Positions 1 through 11,804 of a stretch of 64,000 nt of DNA are shown here, in pieces. The notes beneath the pieces are model-generated. The model did no database searches. It was given only the letters and a program-made list of their open reading frames with translations, and had not been told where the DNA came from. Made by a program: the position numbers and the translations under genes. Where the stretch lies: NCBI GenBank assembly GCA_015068085.1, contig SVLF01000001.1:58568-122567 (forward strand), in the 5' to 3' direction. Origin of the DNA: Oscillospiraceae bacterium. GTDB taxonomy: Bacteria > Bacillota > Clostridia > Oscillospirales > JAAYXM01. How positions within the stretch are numbered: the stretch's first letter is position 1; every line of letters begins with the position of its first letter.

Positions 1-303
1 GACGATTTCTTTGAAAAGAATGCCGATGGTCGTTTCTTTTTTTGCACGACGAAGGCATCGCATACTTATACTGATTTTAAGTACTGCGAGGGGGATTATT
101 TCATCTTCGGTAAGGAAACAAAAGGACTTCCCGAGCCTCTTCTCGCAAAAAACGCGGATACGTGTATCCGTATTCCGATGCTTCCGACGTTGCGGTCACT
201 TAACCTGTCGAACTCCGTTGCTGTTATTATATATGAAGCTTTGCGGTGTGTCGGCTTTGAAAATATGCAGATGACGGGGCAGCTTCACAACATCGTCGAA
301 TAA
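1..303 (+). CDS. trmL: tRNA (cytidine(34)-2'-O)-methyltransferase, C-terminal part (partial)
   Basis: The reading frame is open from the first base to the TAA at 301-303, so only about the last 100 residues are present. The residues FGKETKGLPE, IRIPM and RSLNLSNSVAVIIYEALR are the SAM-binding knot motifs of the SPOUT methyltransferase family. The pattern fits the short TrmL/YibK branch, which methylates the ribose of the wobble nucleotide in certain tRNA-Leu species. The product would be a cytoplasmic dimer. It is followed by a 144-bp gap holding the promoter of the glycolysis operon, so it belongs to a separate upstream unit. Another SPOUT 2'-O-methyltransferase cannot be excluded without the N-terminus. 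Confidence 0.82.
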   Translation, partial: DDFFEKNADGRFFFCTTKASHTYTDFKYCEGDYFIFGKETKGLPEPLLAKNADTCIRIPMLPTLRSLNLSNSVAVIIYEALRCVGFENMQMTGQLHNIVE

Positions 304-387
304 TAAAGATTTTTGCAAAATCACAAAAAAATGTTATGAAAATACTTAAATATAGTTAAAATAACAGTGTAATACTCGTGTATTATG

Positions 388-396
388 TGTTATAAT
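388..396 (+). promoter_or_regulatory. Extended -10 promoter of the glycolysis operon
   Basis: TGTTATAAT is a perfect extended -10 (TG-n-TATAAT). The -35 region about 17 bp upstream is a poor match, as expected for an extended -10 promoter. It lies about 50 bp before the pgk start and is the only good promoter in the AT-rich gap. The same TGTTATAAT word recurs before the AbiE cassette and before the gene at 19261. Confidence 0.6.
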
Positions 397-447
397 ATAT
401 AGTATGACAATTAAATAACAATAAAATTAATTACGGAGGTATATATT

Positions 448-1638
448 ATGAACTACAACAAAAAGACAATCGAAGACATAAACCCCCGCGGCAAGCGTGT
501 CCTCGTCCGTTGTGACTTCAACGTCAAGCAGGATGACACAGGTGCTATCACAGATGATAAGCGCATCGTTGCCGCACTTCCTACAATCAAATATCTTATC
601 GAGAACGGCGCTCGCGTCATTCTTTGCTCTCACCTCGGACGTCCGAAGGGTGAGGTCAATCCGAAGTTCTCCCTTGCTCCGGTTGCAGCTCGCCTTTCCG
701 AGCATCTCGGCATCGAAGTGAAGATGGCTTCCGATGTTATCGGCGAAAGCGCAAAGGCACTTGCGGCTTCTCTTTCCGACGGCGAAGTTATGCTTCTTGA
801 AAATGTCCGTTACCACAAGGAAGAAGAAAAGAACGATCCGGCTTTTGCAAAGGAGCTTGCATCCCTTGCAGAGCTTTATGTAAATGACGCATTCGGTACG
901 GCTCACCGCGCGCATGCTTCCACTGCGGGTGTTGCAGATTACCTTCCGGCTGTTTGCGGATATCTTATCGGCAAGGAAATCGGAATTATGGGTCAGGCTC
1001 TTTCAAATCCGAAGCGTCCGTTTGTTGCAATCCTCGGCGGCGCAAAGGTTTCCGATAAGCTCGGCGTTATCAACAACCTCCTTGAAAAGGTTGACACTCT
1101 CATTATCGGCGGCGGTATGGCATATACCTTTGCAAAGGCTGCAGGCGGAAGCATCGGCACATCCCTCTGTGAGGATGACCGTCTCGATTATGCACGCGAG
1201 ATGATTAAGAAGGCAGAAGAAAAGGGCGTAAACTTCCTTCTCCCGACAGATACTGTCGTTGCAGAAAAGTTTGCTGCAGATGCAGAAAGCAAGGTTGTTC
1301 CGACAAAGGAAATTCCGGACGGATGGATGGGGCTTGACATCGGTCCCGATACTGTCAAGGCATTCTCCGATGCAATAAAGAGCGCAGGCACCGTTATCTG
1401 GAACGGTCCTATGGGTGTTTTTGAGTTTGAAAAGTTTGCTAAGGGAACAGAGGCAGTATGCTCTGCTGTTGCGGAAAGCGGCTCTATCTCCATCGTCGGC
1501 GGCGGTGACAGTGCAGCAGCTGTTAAGAAACTCGGCTTTGCCAAGAAGATGACACACATCTCTACAGGCGGCGGCGCAAGCCTTGAGTTCCTCGAGGGTA
1601 TCGCACTTCCGGGTATTGCATGCCTCGAAGATAAGTAA
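448..1638 (+). CDS. pgk: Phosphoglycerate kinase
   Basis: Converts 1,3-bisphosphoglycerate and ADP to 3-phosphoglycerate and ATP, the first substrate-level ATP of glycolysis. The 396-residue length is normal for the family. The N-terminal substrate site is seen in [11 protein letters not shown] and SHLGRPKG, the hinge region in LGGAKVSDK, and the C-terminal nucleotide site in WNGPMGVFE and the glycine-rich [12 protein letters not shown] and STGGGASLE. The ATG at 448 has GGAGG at 435-439 with ideal spacing. It is the first gene of pgk-tpiA-gpmI-eno. The usual gapA neighbour is absent upstream, so glyceraldehyde-3-phosphate dehydrogenase must be encoded elsewhere. Confidence 0.97.
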   Translation: MNYNKKTIEDINPRGKRVLVRCDFNVKQDDTGAITDDKRIVAALPTIKYLIENGARVILCSHLGRPKGEVNPKFSLAPVAARLSEHLGIEVKMASDVIGESAKALAASLSDGEVMLLENVRYHKEEEKNDPAFAKELASLAELYVNDAFGTAHRAHASTAGVADYLPAVCGYLIGKEIGIMGQALSNPKRPFVAILGGAKVSDKLGVINNLLEKVDTLIIGGGMAYTFAKAAGGSIGTSLCEDDRLDYAREMIKKAEEKGVNFLLPTDTVVAEKFAADAESKVVPTKEIPDGWMGLDIGPDTVKAFSDAIKSAGTVIWNGPMGVFEFEKFAKGTEAVCSAVAESGSISIVGGGDSAAAVKKLGFAKKMTHISTGGGASLEFLEGIALPGIACLEDK

Positions 1639-1684
1639 GTATTATTGACGTATAAGCGTTTGACATAGATTAAGGAGAAACACA

Positions 1685-2455
1685 ATGAACAGAAAATATC
1701 GCAAGACAATTATCGCAGGCAACTGGAAGATGAACAAGACCCCTGCAGAGACGAAGAAAATGTTTGAAGAGCTCAAAGCTACCTGTGGAAAGCAGAAATG
1801 GTGTGACGTTGTTCTCTGCGTACCGTTTGTTGACCTTCCTGTGGCATGCCGCTGCTCAAGAGATGCAAAGATCGGCGTTGCGGCACAGAATATGCACTAT
1901 GAAGAAAAAGGCGCATTTACCGGTGAGGTATCCGCAGAAATGCTCCGCGAGCTCGGTGTAAAATATGTTGTTATCGGACACAGCGAACGCCGCGAATATT
2001 ACGCTGAAACAGATAAGACCGTAAACCTCAAGGTTAAGAAGGCTCTTGAAACAGGTCTTCGTCCGATCGTATGCGTCGGTGAAACACTCGAGCAGCGCGA
2101 GTATGACGTTACGGATGAGCATATCGCAATGCAGGTGAAAATTGCCCTTGCAGATATCCCTGCCGAAAAGGTAAGGAAGATTATTTTCGCATATGAGCCC
2201 ATCTGGGCTATAGGTACCGGTAAGACTGCAACTGCTGAGCAGGCAAATGAGGTTTGCGGCCTCATCCGCTCGGTTATCCGTGCAAAATACGGCGCAAGAG
2301 TTGCACGCTCGGTTACCATTCAGTACGGCGGCTCGATGAACCCGAAGAACGCAGCAGAGCTTCTCTCTATGCCTGACGTTGACGGCGGTCTCATCGGCGG
2401 TGCATCTCTTAAGACGGAGGATTTTGTCGCTGTAATCAATGCGGCAAATCAATAA
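1685..2455 (+). CDS. tpiA: Triosephosphate isomerase
   Basis: Interconverts dihydroxyacetone phosphate and glyceraldehyde 3-phosphate. The 256-residue protein begins with AGNWKMNKT, containing the catalytic Asn and Lys. It has the electrophile His in IGHSERRE, the catalytic Glu in the family signature AYEPIWAIGTGK, and the phosphate-binding QYGGSMNPKNA and GGLIGGASL near the end. The ribosome site AAGGAG at 1672-1677 precedes the ATG. It lies 46 bp after pgk and 5 bp before gpmI, so the three genes are almost certainly co-transcribed. Confidence 0.97.
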   Translation: MNRKYRKTIIAGNWKMNKTPAETKKMFEELKATCGKQKWCDVVLCVPFVDLPVACRCSRDAKIGVAAQNMHYEEKGAFTGEVSAEMLRELGVKYVVIGHSERREYYAETDKTVNLKVKKALETGLRPIVCVGETLEQREYDVTDEHIAMQVKIALADIPAEKVRKIIFAYEPIWAIGTGKTATAEQANEVCGLIRSVIRAKYGARVARSVTIQYGGSMNPKNAAELLSMPDVDGGLIGGASLKTEDFVAVINAANQ

Positions 2456-2460
2456 ATGAT

Positions 2461-5391
<2,931 letters not shown>

Positions 5392-5420
5392 GTATGGAGG
5401 GGAGGACTTACAAAAAACTA

Positions 5421-5459
5421 TATACAAATACACTAAACTATGTTATAATATGTAGTGTA
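5421..5459 (+). promoter_or_regulatory. AbiE promoter with flanking inverted repeat (candidate autoregulatory operator)
   Basis: TATACA (5421-5426) and TATAAT (5444-5449) are 17 bp apart, with TG one base before the -10. A 7-bp inverted repeat, TACACTA at 5429-5435 and TAGTGTA at 5453-5459, encloses the -10 box. AbiEi-type antitoxins are known to repress their own promoter by binding inverted repeats, so this is a natural operator. Binding here is inference. Confidence 0.65.
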
Positions 5460-5481
5460 ATTGTATGAGGTGGTGTTTAGA

Positions 5482-6075
5482 ATGACGCATATTGAAAAAG
5501 TTAGAAAAATTATGGACGAGCATAACGGTGTTGTTACCTCTGCTATGCTTACCAAAGAAGGTATACCGAGATTGTATTTAAAACAGCTGTGTGACCGCGG
5601 AGAGCTGGAATTTGTCAGTAGGGGAATTTATGTCAGCAGCAATGCTTTTGAAGATGAAATGTATATTTTGCAATGCAAATATTCAAAAGGAATTTTTTCA
5701 CACGAAACAGCGCTGTATATACACGGATATTCTGACCGAACGCCGGCAAAATATACTATGACATTTAATTACGGATATCATTCTGCCTCTCTTAAAACAG
5801 AAAATGTAATTGCCAGATATTCTGTGGCAGATGTTTATAATTTAGGAATTACACAGGCTAAATCTCCTTGCGGAAACAATATAGCAATTTACAACATTGA
5901 AAAAACGCTGTGTGATATTGTTAAGGGAAACAATGCCTGCGATGTTCAAATTGTAAACGCGGCTATGAAAAAATACGCGCAGAGCACAGAAAAAAATATC
6001 AATTTACTATTTGAGTATGCTGAAAGGTTAAAGGTAAAGAAAAAAATACTAAACTATATGGAGGTGCTGCTGTGA
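5482..6075 (+). CDS. abiEi: AbiEi-family antitoxin / transcriptional repressor
   Basis: A 197-residue protein with an N-terminal winged helix (residues about 5-50, with TSAMLTKEGIPRLYLKQLCD and RGIYVSS) and the AbiEi C-terminal region (HETALYIHGYSDRTP, NIEKTLCDIVKG). In the AbiE type IV toxin-antitoxin system this protein neutralises the effect of AbiEii without known direct binding and represses the operon. The ATG at 5482 is preferred to an upstream TTG because AGGTGGTG stands just before it. Codons are AT-rich (many AAA, ATA, AAT), unlike eno on the left and the antiporter on the right. It overlaps abiEii by 4 bp, the usual TA layout. Confidence 0.86.
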   Translation: MTHIEKVRKIMDEHNGVVTSAMLTKEGIPRLYLKQLCDRGELEFVSRGIYVSSNAFEDEMYILQCKYSKGIFSHETALYIHGYSDRTPAKYTMTFNYGYHSASLKTENVIARYSVADVYNLGITQAKSPCGNNIAIYNIEKTLCDIVKGNNACDVQIVNAAMKKYAQSTEKNINLLFEYAERLKVKKKILNYMEVLL

Positions 6076-6917
6076 TTACAAAAAATGCAATGCAACTTAA
6101 AGCATTTATCAAAAACAAGGCAGTGGAAAAGAATATATCCGCACAGCTTGTTATGCAGAACTATATGCTTGAAAGATTGCTTGAACGCATATCATTATCA
6201 GACTACAGAAATAATTTTATACTAAAAGGTGGCTTCCTTATATCTGCCATTGTCGGGCTTGATACAAGAACAACGATGGATTTGGATACAACAATTAAAG
6301 GATTTGATCTCAACAAAGAGAATCTGAAAAAGATATTTACTGATGTTTGTGCAATACCGGTTGAGGACGATGTAAGCTTTCAAATCTGCAACATAGGCGA
6401 AATCCGTGAAGGTGACGAATATCCGGGCTATCGGGTACACTTAAAAGCAAGCTATCCGCCGCTTTCCGTTCCTCTTACGGTTGATGTTACAACAGGAGAT
6501 AAAATTACACCGAGAGAAATTTCTTACACTTTCAAACTTCTTTTTGATGACCGCAGTATTAGCGTATTGGCATACAACCTTGAAACAGTAATTGCAGAAA
6601 AATTGGAAACGGTTATTTCAAGAGGTATAGCAAACACAAGACCAAGAGATTTCTACGACATACATATCCTTTATACCTTGCGTGGCAGCGAATGTAATAT
6701 GGAGATACTTTCACAGGCTTTACGGCAGACAGCGGACAAAAGAGGGTCTTTCGATGTTATGAAGAACTACGAAAAGATTACAGCCAATGTGTTAAGCAGC
6801 GAACAAATGCAAGGCTTTTGGACGAAGTATAGGAAAGATTTTGACTATGCTTCCGATATCACTTTTGAGGATGTTTGCAAAACCGTTATAACGATATTCA
6901 AACAATTATCACTATAA
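6072..6917 (+). CDS. abiEii: AbiEii-family nucleotidyltransferase toxin
   Basis: A 281-residue protein of the DNA-polymerase-beta-like nucleotidyltransferase fold. LKGGFLIS (about residues 51-58) and MDLDTTIKG (about 69-77) are the GG and DxD catalytic motifs. EKLETVISRG and RPRDFYDIHIL are typical of the C-terminal half of AbiEii toxins. Family members halt growth and can abort phage infection; some relatives modify the tRNA acceptor end. The GTG start at 6072 overlaps the abiEi stop, with GGAGGTG upstream. Twenty-seven bp after the stop, the second copy of the eno tail begins, so the cassette carries nothing beyond the TA pair. Confidence 0.87.
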   Translation: MITKNAMQLKAFIKNKAVEKNISAQLVMQNYMLERLLERISLSDYRNNFILKGGFLISAIVGLDTRTTMDLDTTIKGFDLNKENLKKIFTDVCAIPVEDDVSFQICNIGEIREGDEYPGYRVHLKASYPPLSVPLTVDVTTGDKITPREISYTFKLLFDDRSISVLAYNLETVIAEKLETVISRGIANTRPRDFYDIHILYTLRGSECNMEILSQALRQTADKRGSFDVMKNYEKITANVLSSEQMQGFWTKYRKDFDYASDITFEDVCKTVITIFKQLSL

Positions 6918-6944
6918 ATTCACCACTACAACCGAGTAAAATCA

Positions 6945-7044
6945 CAATCTACCTCGGCAAGAAAGCATGGTTCAACCTTAAGTAAGAACCAACTGAATAA
7001 ATCATTTATCGCCTCCTGCAACTTGCAGGAGGCGATTTTGTGTG
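6945..7044 (+). repeat. Direct repeat, copy 2: 3' end of eno plus terminator
   Basis: Second copy of the eno 3' end, not connected to any longer enolase reading frame. It contains the last 13 codons (ending KAWFNLK), the stop and the hairpin. The distance between the copies is 1655 bp. It runs directly into the 3' end of the convergent antiporter gene, as expected of the original eno-antiporter junction. See copy 1 at 5290 for the match details. Confidence 0.95.
7009..7039 (+). terminator. Duplicate of the eno terminator, now between abiEii and the antiporter
   Basis: Same 12-bp stem as at 5356 with a single loop change, followed by TTTT. It now ends the abiE transcript. It could also act on the convergent antiporter transcript. 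Confidence 0.85.
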
Positions 7045-7059
7045 TTATTTGCTTTTCTA

Positions 7060-8694
7060 TTATATCTCCGCGTCGCTGGATTCCCATGCTTCGTTTACGT
7101 GGGAAGCGTCGTTTATGACGAGCGTGTCACCGTCGCGGAGCTTAACGCTTCCGCGCGGGATGATAACCTTATCTCCGCGCTTTATCATTATAATCAAATC
7201 ACTGCCGGTACGGATGCGTGAAATTGGCATATCAACCCATGCATCTCCGTGTGTGAGAACCTTTTCGTAAAGGTTTATGCCGTCTATATGACCGATGGCC
7301 TTGCCGCTTAAAATGATCTTATCGCCGGGTAAAAGCTTCAGCTTGCCATTGGGAATTATTTTACGCTTTCCGCGGATAACGAGAACTAAAAGCGTATCCG
7401 GAGGAAGCGTAATGCTTCGTATTTCCGCGTTCGCCCACGGGTGCCCCTCTCGTATCTTAAAGCGGATAAATCTAACGGGGTTGTCGGCGGTATAGTCGGT
7501 AAAAGTTTTCATAACATCGCTTGAGCTGTCTGTCATTTTAAAAAGAGAGGCAACCTGAGGCAGAAGCGTTCCCTGAACGAGAATTGAGAACAGGACGATG
7601 AAGAAAACAAGATGGAAAATGTCATGCGACATAACTGCAGGGTCTAAAACCGCAACTATTGCAAAAACGATACTTGCTGCACCGCGAAGCCCTGCCCACG
7701 AAACAACAGCTATCTGTCCGAGGCGTGCGCGGAACGGAAAAAGAATAAGCGCAGATGCAATCGGTCGGGCAACAAGCGTTATAAAAAGCGCGATGCAGAG
7801 TGCTTTTGGTGCAATTGCCGGAAGCTGTGACGGGAAGGCGAGAAGTCCGAGAAGGAAAAACAGAAGCATCTGCATAAGACCGGTCATGCCGTCAAAGAAG
7901 TTTACGAGCGCCGTTTTACCGCGAAGGCGCGAATTTCCGAGAACGATACCGGTGATATATGCGGAAAGATATCCGTTGCCGCCGATAAGCTGCGGCAGTG
8001 CATACGCCGCAATAGCTGTTGCAACGAGAAAGATGCCGTCAAAGCCTGCGGAAAAGCAGTGAAACCGACGCAGGAATTTAAGAGCAAGCCATGCAATAAG
8101 CACGCCGCAGACTGCGCCGAAGACCACCTGAGAAAAAAGGAGCCATGAAATTCCGCCGGGGGCATCATTTCCGTTCATAACGGACAGCACCGTTACGGTG
8201 AGCATATAAGCAAAGGGGTCGTTGCTTCCGCTTTCTACCTCCAAAAGCGATGCGGTGTTGTCCTTTAAATTAAGATGGCGCGAGCGGAGAACCGAGAATA
8301 CGCTTGCCGCATCCGTTGAGCTGATTACCGAACCTATGAGAAGACTCTCAAGAAGCTCGATGCGAAGGACGAAGTGGCAGAATACGCCGACAAGTCCGGC
8401 GGTGATGACCGTGCCGAGAGTGGACATGCATATGGCTTTTGCGGCAACCGGCTTTGCAACGCTCCATTTTGTACCGAAGCCGCCGTAGAACATTACAAAG
8501 ATAAGCGCGAATATACAGATGTCTTCGGCAAAGCTGTAATTGTCAAACGGAATGCGGAAAAGCCCGTCCGAGCCGAACAGCATACCGATAAATATAAATG
8601 CAAGAAGAACCGGCACGCCGAGCTTGTGCGATATTTTGTTGAATACTACGCAAAGAACGATGGCTATTGCGCCCAAGAGCAGATAAAAATCCAA
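7060..8694 (-). CDS. CPA1-type monovalent cation/proton antiporter with C-terminal TrkA-C domains
   Basis: A 544-residue membrane protein with about 12 hydrophobic segments over residues 1-390, including GVISSTDAASVFSVLRS and SGSNDPFAYMLT, the conserved TDA and ND ion-site motifs of the CPA1 family. Two soluble TrkA-C-like domains follow (about 410-480 and 480-540). This matches the NhaP2/CvrA subfamily of K+/H+ or Na+/H+ antiporters, which control cytoplasmic cation content and pH. The start is TTG at 8694, with GGAG 8 bp upstream. It lies 18 bp behind the alcohol dehydrogenase and is probably co-transcribed with it. Ion specificity cannot be told from sequence. Confidence 0.85.
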   Translation of the reverse strand: MDFYLLLGAIAIVLCVVFNKISHKLGVPVLLAFIFIGMLFGSDGLFRIPFDNYSFAEDICIFALIFVMFYGGFGTKWSVAKPVAAKAICMSTLGTVITAGLVGVFCHFVLRIELLESLLIGSVISSTDAASVFSVLRSRHLNLKDNTASLLEVESGSNDPFAYMLTVTVLSVMNGNDAPGGISWLLFSQVVFGAVCGVLIAWLALKFLRRFHCFSAGFDGIFLVATAIAAYALPQLIGGNGYLSAYITGIVLGNSRLRGKTALVNFFDGMTGLMQMLLFFLLGLLAFPSQLPAIAPKALCIALFITLVARPIASALILFPFRARLGQIAVVSWAGLRGAASIVFAIVAVLDPAVMSHDIFHLVFFIVLFSILVQGTLLPQVASLFKMTDSSSDVMKTFTDYTADNPVRFIRFKIREGHPWANAEIRSITLPPDTLLVLVIRGKRKIIPNGKLKLLPGDKIILSGKAIGHIDGINLYEKVLTHGDAWVDMPISRIRTGSDLIIMIKRGDKVIIPRGSVKLRDGDTLVINDASHVNEAWESSDAEI

Positions 8695-8712
8695 AAGACT
8701 ATCTCCGTTTCG

Positions 8713-9810
8713 TTATATTATATACTTTTTGTACATATTGTACACATCGTCCGGCGTGGGTTCATATAAACCCTTGTTTACGCTCCCGCCTCCGGCACCG
8801 ATACGGGAATATTTCATAACGGAGTCACGGTCAAAGCGGTGATTGCACGGAACGGCGCGTTCAATAAGTGCGCGGAATTCCTCGTTGTTGCGGACACCGC
8901 AGAGACGGTAGATTCTGTTAACACGGCTTTCGGCAACGGATGCGGAAAGGCGGACAAAGTCCGGAAGGAAGCACGCGTTTGCCTGACCGTGAGAAAGACC
9001 TTCAAAGTAAGTGAACGGATAGCCGAAGGAATGTACAAAGCACGTGCCGGTAACAGAGATTACCTGACCTGCAAGCATCGAGCCGCAAAGAAGCTTTTCG
9101 CGGAGAAGTCCGTCAAGGCGTCCCTCACAGAGCGCAGAAAGCCCGCGTCCCATGAGATAAATTGCTTTCTCTGCAAGCGCATCGGAAACGGGGGTTGCGC
9201 CTTTTGAAAGGTATCCCTCAACCGCGTGGCAGAGCGCATCAACCGCCGTTGCGTTTGTGACGCTTTGCGGAAGCGTTACGGTATACTCTGCATCAAGCAA
9301 AGCCGCAACGGGGAAAAGAGATGTATCTTTAAGAGTTTTCTTATTTTCGATCTGACGGCAGGTGAGGACGGAATACTGCGTGACCTCGCTGCCCGTGCCG
9401 GCGGTAGTCGGAATTGCGATAACGGGAAGCGGAGCCTTTTTGCATTCGCCGTCGTAAAGCGTTTCTACGGTGAGGTGCGGGTTTGACGCAAAATACGCTG
9501 CAGCCTTTGCTGCGTCGAGCGGACTTCCGCCGCCGATGCCGATTATGAAATCAGCACCAAGCTCACGCGCCTCGCAACCGGCAGAAAAGCACGTTTCAAC
9601 CGTCGGGTTTTGTTCAACCTTATCAAAAACGGAAAAAGCAACGGATAAATCGGCGAGAGCCGTGCGGACATCGTCAAGCGCACCGCAAAGCCGTGCCGAG
9701 TGTCCGCCGCAGATGATAAGACAACGCTTGCCGTGTTGCTTCCACGGATATTCACGCACACAGCCGCGTCCTTCAAATACTTTTACCGGATTAAAAAAGA
9801 GGTTTTTCAC
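8713..9810 (-). CDS. Iron-containing alcohol dehydrogenase family protein
   Basis: A 365-residue group III (Fe-type) dehydrogenase. IGIGGGSPLDAAKA is the NAD(P) glycine-rich loop, and PTTAGTGSEVTQYSV is the conserved binding segment. Metal ligands lie in NATAVDALCHAVEGY, HSFGYPF and GLSHGQANA. These enzymes reduce aldehydes to alcohols with NADH in fermenters; butanol, 1,3-propanediol or glycerol-type substrates are possible. The GTG start has GAGGAGG 6 bp upstream. A consensus promoter at 9847-9875 drives it with the antiporter. Confidence 0.88.
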   Translation of the reverse strand: MKNLFFNPVKVFEGRGCVREYPWKQHGKRCLIICGGHSARLCGALDDVRTALADLSVAFSVFDKVEQNPTVETCFSAGCEARELGADFIIGIGGGSPLDAAKAAAYFASNPHLTVETLYDGECKKAPLPVIAIPTTAGTGSEVTQYSVLTCRQIENKKTLKDTSLFPVAALLDAEYTVTLPQSVTNATAVDALCHAVEGYLSKGATPVSDALAEKAIYLMGRGLSALCEGRLDGLLREKLLCGSMLAGQVISVTGTCFVHSFGYPFTYFEGLSHGQANACFLPDFVRLSASVAESRVNRIYRLCGVRNNEEFRALIERAVPCNHRFDRDSVMKYSRIGAGGGSVNKGLYEPTPDDVYNMYKKYII

Positions 9811-9846
9811 CTTTATGACCTCCTCGTTATTATTTTATATGTAAAT

Positions 9847-9875
9847 ATTATACACTAAATTCAGTTCCGTTTCAA
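9847..9875 (-). promoter_or_regulatory. Sigma-A promoter of the alcohol dehydrogenase/antiporter unit
   Basis: On the minus strand, TTGAAA and TATAAT are separated by 17 bp, about 40 bp upstream of the GTG start. Confidence 0.75.
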
Positions 9876-9947
9876 GCCACCTTTCTGTCGAAAAGCGTGT
9901 TGTGACGAAAAAATATCATAAAAGCAGCGGGAAAATAAAAATAACAG

Positions 9948-9976
9948 TTGAAATTTTTGCCGAGAACGGATATACT
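9948..9976 (+). promoter_or_regulatory. Sigma-A promoter of the VanW-family gene
   Basis: TTGAAA (9948-9953) and TATACT (9971-9976) with a 17-bp spacer, about 40 bp before the start. It is divergent from the promoter at 9847-9875. Confidence 0.7.
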
Positions 9977-10016
9977 TTATATTAGATAAATATATATTAA
10001 GCAAGAGGGATGAATT

Positions 10017-11804
10017 ATGACAAAAATATTCAGCGGGGGAAAATTTCCAAAATGGGCACTTATTGCTGCAGGCGTACTTGCGGTATTGCTTTTGCTTTTT
10101 GCAGTGCTCACCGTGTATACATATGCCCACGGAGATATATTTCCGGGTGTTTCCGCAGGCGGGGTGAAGCTTGGCGGAATGAGTGAAGAGGAAGCCATTG
10201 CGGCGCTTGACAGTTCGTGCGATGTGCGCTATTCCGATGTAGCTCTTACCGTAGAGCTTGAGGATATAGTAAAGCGTGATGTAACTGCAAAGGAGCTTGG
10301 CGTTAAGTTTTCATCCGCACAGACGGCAAAGGATGCAATTGCTGCAGGACATGAGGGCGGTTTTTTCCGCCGTATCGGTGATGTTCTTTCGATTATTTTC
10401 GGCGGGCGTGAGATAGATATCGCCGTTACTGTTGATGAGACAGCGGCAGGAGAGCTTATGGCAGAGCTTGCAAAGTATGACGTTGCGCCGGTGGATGCAT
10501 CGTATACCATTGAAGAAGAAAAAACGCTTGTTCTTCATCCGCGCACGGACGGCAAAAAGCTTGACACGGAAGCTCTTATGCAGAGCATTACAGACAGATT
10601 TTTAAATGAGGATTATTCTCCGCTTCGCGCAGAACGCACGGTTTCGGAATCCGTTGCGCTTGATATGGATAAGGTTTATGCAGAGGTACACAAGGAAGTG
10701 ACCGATGCTCATCTCGAAAAGACCGATGATGGAAACAAGATTGTTCCGCACGTTGTAGGCGTTGATTTTGACCTTGAGGCGGCGAAGATTGCGTATGAAA
10801 AAACACCGGGCGAGGTTATAAGAATCCCGCTTACTCTTACTCAGCCGAAGGTGCTTACAAAGCATCTTGAGGTAAATTTGTTCAAATACTGCCTTGCTGA
10901 GGTTGAAACGCATTTCAGCCCGAAAAAGGTTGCGAGAACGGCGAATGTCCGTCTTTCGGCAAGTCTTATAAACGGAACGGTGCTCAATCCCGGTGAGGAG
11001 TTTTCTTACAACAAGACCGTAGGCCCGAGAACTGCGGCGCGCGGATTCAAGGAAGCCGGTATTTTCTCGCAGGGTGAAGTCGTTGACGGAATCGGCGGCG
11101 GAATCTGCCAGACGTCCTCCACGCTTTATATGGCGGCGGTAAAGGCTAATATGAAGATTACCGAGCGCACGAACCACTCATTCTATGTTGACTATGCGCC
11201 AAAGGGTGAGGATGCAACGGTTGTTTACGGCTCGCTCGACTTCAGATTCAAAAACACAAGCCCGTATCCGATAAAGATTGTTGCAACATCGAAGAATAAC
11301 TATATAAGGGTAAAGCTTATGGGAACGGAACCGGATGAGGTGCGCACCGTTAAGCTTACGAAAAAGACACATTCAACAACTCCGTATACCACGCGCGAGA
11401 AGCAGACAAGCGAGCTTCCGGCGGGCGAGCGCAAGGTTGAGCAGAAGGGACAGGAAGGTCTCTCTATGACCGTCTGGCGCAATGTTTATGACAAAAACGG
11501 AAAGCTTGTTGAGTCGTATGTTGAAAACAAATCAAAATACAAACCGATGCCGGAGATAGTGCTTGTAGGAACCGGAAAAGCACAGGCAGCGACTGCACCG
11601 GTAACTCCGGAAGTAAAACCGCCGGAAACTGTGGGAACGCAGACACCTGCTCCCGCGCCCGAAGTGACGGCTCCGGAAGCGACGACACAGACACCTGAAC
11701 AGGCACCGGCTCCCGCACCGGAGGATACAACACCTGAGACTTCTGAGCCTGTATCCGAGGCGGCTGCAGATGCCGCGGCGTCCGCAGCTGCGGAGGCGGA
11801 ATAA
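10017..11804 (+). CDS. VanW-family cell-envelope protein
   Basis: A 595-residue protein with one N-terminal membrane segment (about residues 14-36), so most of it lies outside the cell. After two putative peptidoglycan-binding-like repeats it carries a VanW domain (about residues 300-430, with VLNPGEEFSYNKTVGPR and IGGGICQTSSTLY). The tail after about residue 520 is a Pro/Ala/Thr/Glu-rich extension. VanW domains occur in some vancomycin-resistance clusters, but most, as here, stand alone and have no proven activity. A cell-wall role is inferred. No vanS/R/H/A/X genes are near. It overlaps the next gene by 1 bp (TAATG). Confidence 0.85.
   Translation: MTKIFSGGKFPKWALIAAGVLAVLLLLFAVLTVYTYAHGDIFPGVSAGGVKLGGMSEEEAIAALDSSCDVRYSDVALTVELEDIVKRDVTAKELGVKFSSAQTAKDAIAAGHEGGFFRRIGDVLSIIFGGREIDIAVTVDETAAGELMAELAKYDVAPVDASYTIEEEKTLVLHPRTDGKKLDTEALMQSITDRFLNEDYSPLRAERTVSESVALDMDKVYAEVHKEVTDAHLEKTDDGNKIVPHVVGVDFDLEAAKIAYEKTPGEVIRIPLTLTQPKVLTKHLEVNLFKYCLAEVETHFSPKKVARTANVRLSASLINGTVLNPGEEFSYNKTVGPRTAARGFKEAGIFSQGEVVDGIGGGICQTSSTLYMAAVKANMKITERTNHSFYVDYAPKGEDATVVYGSLDFRFKNTSPYPIKIVATSKNNYIRVKLMGTEPDEVRTVKLTKKTHSTTPYTTREKQTSELPAGERKVEQKGQEGLSMTVWRNVYDKNGKLVESYVENKSKYKPMPEIVLVGTGKAQAATAPVTPEVKPPETVGTQTPAPAPEVTAPEATTQTPEQAPAPAPEDTTPETSEPVSEAAADAAASAAAEAE

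Noticed and set aside
10017..11804. Part of a glycopeptide-resistance cluster because of the VanW domain
   Set aside because: None of vanR, vanS, vanH, van ligase or vanX is adjacent; stand-alone VanW proteins are common in Clostridia.
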